This document shows, piece by piece, positions 45,825 through 54,132 of a stretch of 64,000 bases of DNA (position 1 is its first letter; each line of letters opens with the position of its first letter). The notes under the pieces were generated by a model. The model made no database searches and was not told where the DNA came from. It was given only the letters and a program-made list of their open reading frames with translations. Source of the DNA: Actinoallomurus spadix (GTDB lineage Bacteria; Actinomycetota; Actinomycetes; Streptosporangiales; Streptosporangiaceae); the NCBI RefSeq assembly GCF_024055725.1, contig NZ_JAMXMX010000001.1, positions 310,001-374,000 of the forward strand. The letters are read 5' to 3'. The position numbers and the translations under genes are program-made.

Positions 45825-46961
45825 ATGGAGATCACCCCGTTCAGCGTCGAAGTCCCGCAGGAGGACCTCGATGATCTGCGCGACCGGCTGGGCCAGACGC
45901 GCTGGCCCGACGAACTCCCCGGCGTGGGATGGGACTACGGCGTCGCCCGCTCCTACCTGCGCGACCTGGTCGCGTACTGGACCGACGAATACGACTGGCG
46001 GGTACACGAGGCCCGCCTGAACGAGATCCCGCAGTTCACCACGACCATCGACGGGCAGAACGTGCATTTCCTGCACGCCCGCTCCCCTGAGCCCGGCGCC
46101 CTGCCATTGATCATCACCCATGGCTGGCCCAGCACGGTCTGTGACTTCCTCGACATCATCGGCCCGCTCACCGATCCGCGCTCTCACGGCGCGGACCCCG
46201 CCGACGCGTTCCACGTCGTGGCACCGTCCGTGCCCGGGTTCGCGTTCTCCGGGCCCACCCGGGAGAAGCGGTGGGGGAGCAACCGCGTCGCGCGGGCCTG
46301 GGCCGAGCTGATGCGGCGCCTCGGTTATGACCGTTACGGCGCCCAAGGTGGCGATTTCGGCTCGATCGTCTCGCCGGAACTCGGCCGGGTCGCCCCGGAC
46401 GCCGTCATCGGTGTTCACGTCAACGCGCTGGTCAACGCCTCGACTGCCACCGGTCCGCAGGAACTGGACCTGCTCTCGGACGACGAACGCGAGCAGGCGC
46501 GGGCGAACCAGGCATGGTGGTACGCCCACTCGGGCTACGCCACGCAGATGGCGACGCGTCCGCAGACCGTCGCGTACGCGCTCAACGACTCGCCGGTGGG
46601 CCAGCTGGCCTGGAACCTCGAATGGTTCGTCGACCATGATCCGACCCGGACCCGGCAGCCGCTCGCCGACCGGGATGCGGTGCTGACCGACGTCACCGCG
46701 CTGTGGCTTACCTCGACCGCGGCCTCCGCCGCACGGCTGTACCGCGAGCTGATGGCGGACGGCTGGGGCCGCCCCGCTCCCTCAGGCGTGCCGACCGGGG
46801 TCGCCACGTTCCTCGGCGACCGGGCGATCCGCCGGCTGGCGGAGCTGTCCAACACCATCACACACTGGTCGGAGTTCGACACCGGCGGCCACTTCGCCTC
46901 CCTCCAGGCCCCCGGCCCGCTCGTCGACGACATCCGGGCCTTCTTCCGCACCCTCCGCTGA
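45825..46961 (+). CDS. Epoxide hydrolase (EHN-type)
   Basis: 378 residues with an AGGAGAA site. The N-terminal epoxide hydrolase domain opens with ITPFSVEVPQEDLDDLRDRL. The oxyanion HGWP lies in ITHGWPSTVCDF, the nucleophile Asp in AQGGDFGSIVSPEL, and the catalytic His near the end in TGGHFASLQAP. This microsomal-type epoxide hydrolase opens epoxides to diols in the cytoplasm. No monooxygenase is adjacent. Confidence 0.92.
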   Translation: MEITPFSVEVPQEDLDDLRDRLGQTRWPDELPGVGWDYGVARSYLRDLVAYWTDEYDWRVHEARLNEIPQFTTTIDGQNVHFLHARSPEPGALPLIITHGWPSTVCDFLDIIGPLTDPRSHGADPADAFHVVAPSVPGFAFSGPTREKRWGSNRVARAWAELMRRLGYDRYGAQGGDFGSIVSPELGRVAPDAVIGVHVNALVNASTATGPQELDLLSDDEREQARANQAWWYAHSGYATQMATRPQTVAYALNDSPVGQLAWNLEWFVDHDPTRTRQPLADRDAVLTDVTALWLTSTAASAARLYRELMADGWGRPAPSGVPTGVATFLGDRAIRRLAELSNTITHWSEFDTGGHFASLQAPGPLVDDIRAFFRTLR

Positions 46962-48320
46962 CGTTCGTGCCCAGCAGGGGGACCTCACGGACGAAGATCC
47001 TCGGCCTTGGCGTTCCGGTATTGGTCCCGGATCTCGGGGAGTGGTTGGAAACCGGCTGATTCGTAGGTGGCGACGGCGCCGACATCGGAGCTCGGGGTGT
47101 ACGCGAGCGCGCTCGACGAACCCAACTCCTGGAGTGCGGCCGCTGCGGCGATGGTGATCGTCGTGCCGTAGCCATCTAGTAGCCCGATGGCGAGAATCCG
47201 TCCGTCCCGGCTTCACGTCCGGACCGCCGCGGCCGTCGCCTCCGCACCGAACCGCCAGAACCAGCCTAGATCCCCCGGATGCAGTTGCCACGGCGCGCCG
47301 TCGTACTGCCACTGCCGCAGGACGCCCACAGTTTCGCTCAACCCGTTGACGCCCGGCTTGCCCAACTCGATCGCCATACCCCCGGATAACACACCACCGC
47401 GCCGACCGTCCGCACCCGGTCTTTCGGCCGACACTCGTCGTGGAACGGCTGTAGCCGGGACCTTCACAGTCGTCTTATGCGTCGTCTTATGCGACCCGGC
47501 CTATCGCCGGGTGGACTGCGCTGGGCAGCGGCTGAGCCGACACTTGACAGTGTCGGGATCAGAAGATTCCCCGACATCCCCGAACCGAGGCCCGCACCCC
47601 TCGGGGAAACCGGATATCCGGCGACCGAACATGCCCTTGGACGGGCTGTTCGGCGCGTGGATTGACGTAGCTCCCCAGCATCGATCACCAGCGGCCTACC
47701 TTGCGGCTCGCCGGGCTTTCAGGAGTTCCGGGCCGTGACCACCGGCCTCGACGCGGCTGATCATTTGGGGGACCGCCGGCGCGCGGCCGTCTCAGGGACG
47801 GACCCCGGGCCGGTCGACGACTCCGGCGGCGACCACGGCGTCTGGGGGAGGGGAGGCCCCGGTGCCGGGTGTATGGCTCACATCCATGGATGGTCCCCTG
47901 CGGGGGACGGGTCATCCTGGTCTTAACCGGACCCCGACGTGCCCTTCACGCTGAGCCGAGAGGCGGGTCGGTGAACACGATCCTTCAGCACTTCCCTAGC
48001 CTTACTGCGTAAAGGTCGTCGCTTAATGCAAAACTAACTCATAGAAGTACTTCATACACCCTCAACAAAGAGAAACCGCGGCTTCGACAGCAACCGCCCA
48101 CCGGGGGTAAGGGGGCAGGCCAAGTAAGCCGGAAAGGGGCAACGACCGTCGGGTGGGGTCCGAGCTGCACGGCACAGCCGCGGATGCACAGATCGGCTTC
48201 GGAAATCTCGAAGACGACATGACGCCCTGGGAAGAGGGACTTGCGCGTGCCGTTCGTTCCGCTAAGTGAGTGGTTCACGCCTCCCGAGCAGGAGTAGGCC
48301 CCGTATGGGAAGAGGAGCGC
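46962..48320. other. 1.36-kb scar with gene remnants and no intact gene
   Basis: This stretch holds the GNAT remnant at 46985-47377 and AT-richer DNA around 47980-48070. It ends with a short + strand frame (48162-48269, ending NLEDDMTPWEEGLARAVRSAK) that looks like the C-terminus of a lost protein. The rest has no supported features. It borders the DAO-type fragment and marks the left edge of the next cluster. Confidence 0.55.
46985..47377 (-). pseudogene. GNAT acetyltransferase remnant with in-frame stop
   Basis: Read from the ATG at 47377, which follows a G-rich CCGGGGGT, the frame gives a GNAT-like N-terminus (GVLRQWQYDGAPWQLHPGDL) and stops at a TGA at 47213-47215. Reading through gives SRDGRILAIGLLDG and then a normal GNAT end with SSDVGAVATYESAGF, to the stop at 46985. 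The stop sits where the family has a tryptophan (TGG), so one base change broke it. It is short (131 codons), so parts may also be lost. Confidence 0.6.
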
Positions 48321-48800
48321 ATGTCACCAATTGCCGTCGTGGGTGCGGGAATCGTAGGTGCCTCGGTGGCCTACCACTTGGCGACTCGGGGTCTGCCGGT
48401 GACCTTGATCGACCGGGTACCGTCATCGGCAGCGGGAGTGACCGGCGATTCGTTTGCGTGGATCGGCGGCTCGGGCGGTGATTGGCCCGGCGGGGCCGAG
48501 GACCTGCGTGGGATGGTCCTGGCCGACTACCGGCGCCTTGAAGGAGAGCTGCCCGGGGTGAGGGTGCGCTGGACGGGCTCACTGGCATGGGGCGATGTCT
48601 CGAAACTCCCTGGGAAGGGCGCAGGACTGGGTCCAGGCCGACGCTGGGTGGGGCGCAGCGAGATCGCGGCGCTAGAACCGAACCTCCCTAGCCCCTTGAG
48701 CGGGCCGTCTACGCGAGGAGGTCCGCCACGAGCCGCCGCGCGTACGAGGCGTCCAGCCGACCGGGGCGGAACAGGATGCGGTACATCATCGGTGCGATGA
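48321..48800 (+). pseudogene. Truncated DAO-type FAD-dependent oxidoreductase
   Basis: Starts at an ATG with AGAGGAG upstream. The first ~125 codons are a D-amino-acid-oxidase-like N-terminus, with AVVGAGIVGASVAYHLATRG and a conserved EIAALEPNL segment. Similarity fades by ~48690; a +1 frame continues a few residues (ERAVYAR) to ~48720. The frame then runs antisense through the TetR gene to a stop at 48800. About two thirds of the enzyme is missing, so it is not functional. Confidence 0.75.
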
Positions 48801-49260
48801 CGTGGTCGATGACCGACTCGACGTCCGGGGCCTTCTCCCCGCGTTCGGCCGCGCGGGCCAGGACCACGCCGACCTGCTCGGCGGCGTATGCCGAGCACTG
48901 GCCGGCATTGCTGCCGTCCGGATCGCCGAGCAGGGCGTCGCGGATGTAGGCACGGCCCGGGGGAGAGGCCATCTCGTCGAGGAACTGCTCGGCCCAGGCC
49001 TCAAGATCCGACGCCAGATCTCCCCGGTCCTCCGGTGCCGCGTCGGGCCGCAGGCGCTCGACCGCCACGTCCGACAGCAACTGCTGCAGGTCCCGCCAGC
49101 GACGATAGATCGTCGACGGAGTGACACCGGCGCGTGCGGCGACCAGTGGCACCGTCAGCGCGTCGCGGCCCACTTCGGCCTCGAGTTCGCGTACGGCGGT
49201 GTGCACCGCGTGCTGGACCCTGGCGCTGCGCCCGCCGGGACGCACCATCGTGCGACTCAT
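48709..49260 (-). CDS. TetR family regulator, probable controller of the amidase/MFS cluster
   Basis: 183 residues from the ATG at 49260. The helix-turn-helix is at ~25-65 (DALTVPLVAARAGVTPSTIY, then RRWRDLQQLL). The ligand domain is TetR_C_11-like. Its promoter holds a 25-bp element (49271-49295) resembling each arm of the inverted repeat at 50960-51028. It therefore likely represses itself, the amidase operon and the MFS operon. Confidence 0.9.
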   Translation of the reverse strand: MSRTMVRPGGRSARVQHAVHTAVRELEAEVGRDALTVPLVAARAGVTPSTIYRRWRDLQQLLSDVAVERLRPDAAPEDRGDLASDLEAWAEQFLDEMASPPGRAYIRDALLGDPDGSNAGQCSAYAAEQVGVVLARAAERGEKAPDVESVIDHVIAPMMYRILFRPGRLDASYARRLVADLLA

Positions 49261-49270
49261 GTCTTCCACT

Positions 49271-49295
49271 CTAAAGCAAAGACGTAGCTTCTAAG
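49271..49295. promoter_or_regulatory. Candidate TetR operator, similar to the 23-bp repeat arms
   Basis: The element begins CTAAAGCAAAGACG and continues with TAGCTTC. An arm of the repeat at 50960-51028 reads CTAACGCAAACGC then TTAGCTTTTG. The shared CTAANGCAAA and TAGCTT parts suggest the same protein binds both. Confidence 0.5.
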
Positions 49296-49339
49296 TGTGC
49301 GGCGCCGGCCGGTGGAGGGCGGCCGGCGCACGGGCGACC

Positions 49340-50719
49340 TCACGCCACCGGCGCGAGTTCGCGGGCGGGCTCGGTCCGTTCGTACGCGTGGCCCACGCGC
49401 AAGAGCGCGGCCTCTCCGAAGGGCCGTCCGAGCACCTGCATGCCGATCGGCATCCCCTGCCGGTCGTGGCCGACCGGCAGGGAGAGTGAGGGCACCCCGG
49501 TGATGTTGGCCGGGGCCGAGAGGCGCACGTAGGCGTCGGAGACACTCTCGACCGTGCCATCGGGCCAGGTGAGGGATTCTTCGCCGGCCCGTACCGCGGT
49601 CGCCGGCACCGCGGGCGCGGCGATCACGTCGACCTCCTGCAGCATCCGCGTCCACGTCCGCCGCATGAGCGTCCGGGCCCGCTGGGCGCGCAGGTAGTCC
49701 CCGGCGGTCATCAGCGCGCCCGCTTCGAGGAGGACGCGGACGTCCGCCGCGTACAGTCCGGCGGCCTCCCGCAGGGTCCTCTCGTGGTAGGCGGTGGCCT
49801 CGGGAACCATCAGTCCCCACTGGATCGCCTGGATGTAGCGGGTCATCGGAATCTCGACCTCGACGAGCCGTGCACCGAGGGTCTCGAGCCGGTCGATGGC
49901 GCGCCGGACCGCGGCCTCGACGTCGGGGGCGACGCGGTCGAAGTAGTAGTTGCGCGGCACACCGACGCGCAGTCCCGACAGATCGCCCTCGGAGGGCGGC
50001 CGACGGTCCGGCAGGCCGGCGGGGTCGCGAGGATCATGCCCGGTCAGGATGGGCAGTACGAGGGCCGCGTCCTCGACGGTGCGCGTGATGGGGCCGACGT
50101 GATCCAGGGACCAGGACAGTGATGTCACGCCGCGTCGGGGAACGAGGCCGTACGTCGGCTTGAGGCCGACCACTCCGTTCAGCGCGGCCGGCACCCGGAT
50201 CGAACCACCGGTGTCGGTTCCCAGGGCGAAGGTCGCGGTACCCGCCGCCACGGCGACGGCCGATCCGCCGCTGGAGCCGCCGGCGATCCGGTCCCGGTCC
50301 CAGGCGTTGTGCGTCTGTGGCGTGGTGAGTCCGTAGGCGAACTCGTGGGTGTGGGTCTTGCCGACCAGGACGGCGCCGGCCGCCGTAAGGCGCGCGGCGA
50401 CCGCACTGTCGGTCTCCGCGCGGTGACCGGCTCGTACGCGGGAACTCGCCGTGGTCGCCGTGTCGGCGACGTCGATCAGGTCCTTCAGCCCCACCGGGAT
50501 CCCGTGGAGCGGGCTACGGAGGCGACCGGCCGCGGCGTCGCGTTCGGCCTCGCGTGCGGATCGGCGTGCCCGTTCCGCCGTCACCGTGACGTATGCCCGC
50601 AGGCGCGGCTCCACCTGCTCGATGCGGTCGAGCACCGAGTCCACCAGCTCGACAGGGGACACGCGCCGAGTTCGTATCGCGTCCGCGGCGGCGGCGAGGG
50701 ACAGCTCATACGGCTGCAT
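49340..50719 (-). CDS. Amidase (amidase signature family, AtzE/GatA-like)
   Basis: 459 residues. The Ser-cisSer-Lys set is visible: Lys in GLKDLIDV, cis-Ser in GGSSGGSAVAVA, and nucleophile Ser in TDTGGSIRVPAA. The start lies inside the end of the small AtzG-like gene (14-bp overlap), with GGAGAGGAG upstream. A dedicated small subunit suggests an AtzE-like hydrolase that needs it for stability. The substrate, probably an amide or carbamoyl compound, is unknown. It is transcribed away from the 23-bp inverted repeat. Confidence 0.93.
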   Translation of the reverse strand: MQPYELSLAAAADAIRTRRVSPVELVDSVLDRIEQVEPRLRAYVTVTAERARRSAREAERDAAAGRLRSPLHGIPVGLKDLIDVADTATTASSRVRAGHRAETDSAVAARLTAAGAVLVGKTHTHEFAYGLTTPQTHNAWDRDRIAGGSSGGSAVAVAAGTATFALGTDTGGSIRVPAALNGVVGLKPTYGLVPRRGVTSLSWSLDHVGPITRTVEDAALVLPILTGHDPRDPAGLPDRRPPSEGDLSGLRVGVPRNYYFDRVAPDVEAAVRRAIDRLETLGARLVEVEIPMTRYIQAIQWGLMVPEATAYHERTLREAAGLYAADVRVLLEAGALMTAGDYLRAQRARTLMRRTWTRMLQEVDVIAAPAVPATAVRAGEESLTWPDGTVESVSDAYVRLSAPANITGVPSLSLPVGHDRQGMPIGMQVLGRPFGEAALLRVGHAYERTEPARELAPVA

Positions 50720-50915
50720 CGTGGTTCTCCTCTCCCATCCCGTACGCGGCGGCGGGCGGGGTGTCTCCGAAATCCAGTTCCTGCAGGACCGAGACGACCG
50801 AGTGGATGTGGTCGGCGATGACCGCGACCTGGCTGTGGCGGTCGCCCGCCAGGGGGAGCCCGGCGCGGGCAGCCCATCGGGCGGCCTCTGGCGGCGTCAG
50901 TTCAGTGGCGGACAC
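50706..50915 (-). CDS. AtzG/DUF4089-like small subunit
   Basis: 69 residues from a GTG with AGGAGG 7 bp upstream. The short helical protein (VAVIADHIHSVVSVLQELDF) matches the DUF4089/AtzG pattern, a GatC-like companion of AtzE-type amidases. It overlaps the amidase start by 14 bp. It is probably the first gene of that operon and required for the amidase to fold or be stable (from the AtzG-AtzE precedent). Confidence 0.8.
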   Translation of the reverse strand: MSATELTPPEAARWAARAGLPLAGDRHSQVAVIADHIHSVVSVLQELDFGDTPPAAAYGMGEENHDAAV

Positions 50916-50959
50916 GAAGGTTCCTCCTGTTCAAGCCGGAGCGGGATGCGATGCTCCAC

Positions 50960-51028
50960 CAAAAGCTAAGCGTTTGCGTTAGCCCACGATAGGAATTAAC
51001 GTGACCTAACGCAAACGCTTAGCTTTTG
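50960..51028. promoter_or_regulatory. Perfect 23-bp inverted repeat between divergent amidase and MFS operons
   Basis: Arms at 50960-50982 and 51006-51028 are exact complements across a 23-nt spacer. Each contains AAGCTAAGCGTTTGCG. It lies 44 bp from the AtzG start and 19 bp from the MFS start, so both promoters fall on it. It is a strong bidirectional operator, most likely for the TetR at 48709. Confidence 0.85.
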
Positions 51029-51047
51029 TGTCTCGTGGAGGAGTCTC

Positions 51048-52313
51048 ATGTCCAGCGCCTCACCAGGCGCGCTTGCACGGTGCGGCGGCTCACCGGTCCG
51101 CACCCGACGGGCGAACCGTACCCGGCGGGCGCACCGCGCGTCCTTCGTCCTGGACACCTCGATCCTGGTCGCCCTCCTGGCCGCGTCCAGCGCGCCGACG
51201 CCGCTCTACCCCCACTACCAGCATCAGTGGGGTCTGTCCGCCCTGACCATCACGCTGGTGTTCAGCGCCTACTCCCTGACGTTGCTGCTGGTCCTGCTGA
51301 TCACCGGAGCGCTCTCCGACCACCTGGGGCGGCGTCCCGTCCTGGGGGGTGCGCTGGTGCTGGCGGCCGCGGCCATGGCGCTGCTCGCCGCAGCGGGCGG
51401 TTCCAACGCGCTGATCGCCGCCCGGATCCTGCAGGGAGCGGCCACGGCCGCGGCCACCAGTGCGGCGGGCGCCGCCCTGCTCGACCTTGAAGATCCCGCG
51501 CGCCCGGGCAGGTCCGCCCTGACCAACGGCATCGCCCCCGTAGCGGGCATGGCCGTCGGCGTGCTCGCCTCGACGCTTCTGATCCGCCTCGCGCCGGATC
51601 CCACGGTGACCGTGTACGTGCTGCTGGCGGCGTTGTTCGCCGCCCAGGCCGTCGCGGTCGCGTTCACCACGGAGACGGCCCACCGGCACGCCGGCGCGTG
51701 GCGCTCTCTGCGCCCGCACCTGTCCGTCCCGTCCTCGGCCCGCCGCGCCCTGCGGCTCACGGGCGCCGGGATCGCCGCGGTCTGGGCGCTGGGCGGCTTC
51801 TACTCCTCTCTCGGGCCGGCGCTGGTCCGCCTGGTGTCCCCCGGCGGCCCCGGGGCGGCCGGCGGCATGATCTTCTTCACCGTCACCGCCATGGCGGCGT
51901 TCACCGTGTGGACGGTGCGGCGTACGGCGCCGGCCGTCGCGGCGACGGCCGGATGCGCGGCCGTCGTACCCGCCGCGGCGCTGACTGTCGGAAGTCTGCA
52001 CGGTGGCGGCCTGCCCGCCCTGTTCGGTGGGGCGGCCATGGCCGGCATCGCCTTCGGCGCCGTGTCCCAAGGGGCGTTGCGCATCACGCTCACCGCGCTC
52101 TCCGAACGAGACCGCGCCGCGACCCTGGCCGCCTACTACGTGCTCAGCTACCTGTCGATGAGCCTTCCCGCCATCGCCGCGGGTGCCGCCGCTGGACGGT
52201 ACGGGCTGGGGACGGCATCCCACACTTACGCCGCGGCGGCCGCCCTCCTCGCCATCGTGGCGGTGGCGGCGCTCACGGTCTCACGACGGAGCCCGATCGA
52301 TGAATCCCGATGA
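51048..52313 (+). CDS. MFS transporter
   Basis: 421 residues with about twelve membrane helices and a GGAGGAG site. Motif A reads SDHLGRRPVLGG and a central loop follows. It looks like a single-substrate exporter or importer of the AraJ/CynX type; direction is not shown. It is divergent from the amidase genes across the 23-bp inverted repeat and should be co-regulated. The metallo-beta-lactamase-fold gene follows 19 bp later and is probably in the same transcript. Confidence 0.9.
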   Translation: MSSASPGALARCGGSPVRTRRANRTRRAHRASFVLDTSILVALLAASSAPTPLYPHYQHQWGLSALTITLVFSAYSLTLLLVLLITGALSDHLGRRPVLGGALVLAAAAMALLAAAGGSNALIAARILQGAATAAATSAAGAALLDLEDPARPGRSALTNGIAPVAGMAVGVLASTLLIRLAPDPTVTVYVLLAALFAAQAVAVAFTTETAHRHAGAWRSLRPHLSVPSSARRALRLTGAGIAAVWALGGFYSSLGPALVRLVSPGGPGAAGGMIFFTVTAMAAFTVWTVRRTAPAVAATAGCAAVVPAAALTVGSLHGGGLPALFGGAAMAGIAFGAVSQGALRITLTALSERDRAATLAAYYVLSYLSMSLPAIAAGAAAGRYGLGTASHTYAAAAALLAIVAVAALTVSRRSPIDESR

Positions 52314-52332
52314 AAGAAGGAACCGACAGAGC

Positions 52333-53277
52333 ATGCGGACACCACCGCTCAAGGAATCCAACGACGCCGCCACCACCGCCTCATGGGCTGTGGGCGACAT
52401 CACCGTCCACCGTGTCGACGAGATCCCGCTGCCGCCCGCGACCGGCCCTTGGCTGCTGCCCGACGCCATCCCGGACGTGGTCACACGCCAGAACTGGCTG
52501 CGTCCCCACTTCGCCGACGACCGGGGCATCCTGCGCATCGACAGCCACAGTTTCGCCTTCTCGGTGGGCGGGCTCCGCGTCCTCGTGGACACCGGCATCG
52601 GCAACGGCAAGACGCGGGCGAACCCGGCGTGGCACGACCTGAGGACCGACTACCTCGCGCGCCTCAGTGACGCGGGCTTCTCCCCGGAGTCCGTGGACCT
52701 GGTCATCCTCACCCATCTGCACACCGACCACGTCGGCTGGAACACCCGCGAAGAGCAAGGCGTATGGGTACCCACCTTCCCCCGCGCCCGCTATGTCGCC
52801 TCCCGGGTCGAGTGGGAGTTCTGGGCCGGTTACGACATGGACGAGCCGCGACGACAGATGTTCCGCGACTCGGTGCACCCGGTCGATGACGCGGGGATGC
52901 TCGACCTCGTCGACGTACCCGCCGACGGTGCCGAGGTCGCCCCCGGCCTGCGCCTGCTGTCCACGCCTGGCCACACCCCCGGTCACATCTCCGTGCAGCT
53001 GAGCAGTCACGGCGAAACGGCGCTGATCACGGGCGACTGCGTCCACCACCCCGTCCAGTTCGCCCACCCCGCCATCGGCAGCTGCGTCGACATCGACCCG
53101 GAACAGGCCGAGGCCACCCGCCGCTCCCTGCTCGACGCGCTCGCGGGCACGAACACCCTGGTCCTCGGCACCCACTTCCCACCGCCTACCGCCGGTCGCG
53201 TGGTCGGCCACGAGGACGGCCACCGCCTGATACCGGTCCCCCCGGTCCATGGCCGCACCGACCAGGGCGTGCACTGA
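52333..53277 (+). CDS. Metallo-beta-lactamase-fold hydrolase
   Basis: 314 residues from the ATG at 52333, with GAAGGA 11 bp upstream; an ATG at 52300 overlapping the MFS end is the alternative. The zinc motif is THLHTDHVGW, with further ligands in TPGHTPGH and ITGDCVHHPVQ. It resembles lactonase-type or general MBL hydrolases. With the amidase and transporter it may open or detoxify the same compound class (inference). No signal peptide is visible. Confidence 0.92.
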   Translation: MRTPPLKESNDAATTASWAVGDITVHRVDEIPLPPATGPWLLPDAIPDVVTRQNWLRPHFADDRGILRIDSHSFAFSVGGLRVLVDTGIGNGKTRANPAWHDLRTDYLARLSDAGFSPESVDLVILTHLHTDHVGWNTREEQGVWVPTFPRARYVASRVEWEFWAGYDMDEPRRQMFRDSVHPVDDAGMLDLVDVPADGAEVAPGLRLLSTPGHTPGHISVQLSSHGETALITGDCVHHPVQFAHPAIGSCVDIDPEQAEATRRSLLDALAGTNTLVLGTHFPPPTAGRVVGHEDGHRLIPVPPVHGRTDQGVH

Positions 53278-53534
53278 AACGGGCATCGCTCACGCGGGCT
53301 GCGCCCCTGGCGCAGAGCCGGGAGTCCGGGGCCGTCCCGGGCTCCCTGCTCCGGCGAAGGCGACGATCTCCGGGAGGCCCGGCTCGTAGCCGTCACCGGT
53401 GTTCACGTGCAAGGTGGGGACGGCCCGTGGGGAGCAATGGAACGAGAACGTGCCGTGCGATTCCAGGTGTTTGCAACCGTCAACCTGGTTTACGGTCTAG
53501 ACAACCGCATTGTCTATCTGAGGAGTGATCCTTC
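53278..53534. other. Intergenic region with an unassigned - strand reading-frame remnant
   Basis: On the - strand 53290-53497 an open stretch encodes a protein-like sequence (SHGTFSFHCSPRAVPTLHVN, then TGDGYEPGLPEIVAFAG) with no start codon. It looks like a gene end but I do not recognise it. The + strand side holds the AhpD-like gene promoter and the operator at 53498-53516. Confidence 0.35.
53498..53516. promoter_or_regulatory. TetR-type operator before the AhpD-like gene
   Basis: TAGACAACCGCATTGTCTA is a perfect 7-5-7 palindrome ending 18 bp before the ATG. Its TAGAC/GTCTA ends match the palindrome before the TetR gene at 55977. Confidence 0.75.
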
Positions 53535-54089
53535 ATGACGTTCGTCGACCACACGATCGAGTCCGCGCCGCCCGCGGCCCGCCGTTCCATGGAGGCCGTC
53601 GCGAAGAACTTCGGCTACCTGCCCGCGGCCGTCACCCGGCTCGCCACCTCGCCGCAGTTGCTGGACGGTTTCCTGCGGGCGAACGGCCTGTTCGAGAGCA
53701 CTTCCCTCCACCCGCTCGCCCGGGAGGTGCTGGTCATGACGATGGCCACCCGGAACGGCTGTCACGCCTGTGTCGCCCTGCACTCGGCCAAGCTGACCTC
53801 CCTCGGCGCGGACCCCGGCCTCATCGCGGCGCTGCGCGAGAGCCGCCCGCTGGAGGACGCGCGGCTGGAGGCGATGCGGTGCTTCACGCTGGCGGTGCTC
53901 GCCACCTCGGGCGCGGTCTCCCCGCAGGACATGCGGGACTTCCTCGGTCATGGCTACACGCGGCAGAACGCCCTGGAGGTCGTCCTCGGCATCGGCGCGT
54001 ACACGATGTCGACTCTGGCCAACCGGATGACGGACGCTCCGCTGGATGAGCCGCTCCAGCCGTTCGCGTGGAGCGGGCACGCCGCCTGA
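53535..54089 (+). CDS. Carboxymuconolactone decarboxylase/AhpD-like protein
   Basis: 184 residues with a GAGGAG site. The AhpD-like core contains the CxxC in NGCHACVALHSAKL (about residues 76-79) with the partner His. Such proteins are alkylhydroperoxidase-like reductases or decarboxylases; the CxxC favours peroxidase or disulfide activity. It has its own TetR-type operator and converges on the SDR-hydrolase fusion. Shared TAGAC operators suggest the same TetR controls both. Confidence 0.9.
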   Translation: MTFVDHTIESAPPAARRSMEAVAKNFGYLPAAVTRLATSPQLLDGFLRANGLFESTSLHPLAREVLVMTMATRNGCHACVALHSAKLTSLGADPGLIAALRESRPLEDARLEAMRCFTLAVLATSGAVSPQDMRDFLGHGYTRQNALEVVLGIGAYTMSTLANRMTDAPLDEPLQPFAWSGHAA

Positions 54090-54112
54090 ACCGGCCCGGG
54101 CCGGTTCAGGCT
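54085..54112. terminator. Perfect 28-bp palindrome at the AhpD-like stop
   Basis: The palindrome begins GCCTGAACCGGCCC and continues with its exact complement; it includes the TGA stop. It lies between convergent genes and forms a 14-bp stem in RNA from either strand, so a bidirectional terminator is likely. Confidence 0.7.
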
Positions 54113-54132
54113 CTTCACACCGGCGAGCGTCC

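Noticed and set aside
48011-48020. GTAAAGG core resembling the ECF-type -35 element in the scar region
   Set aside because: No TCGTAC-like -10 element at the right distance and no gene start downstream.
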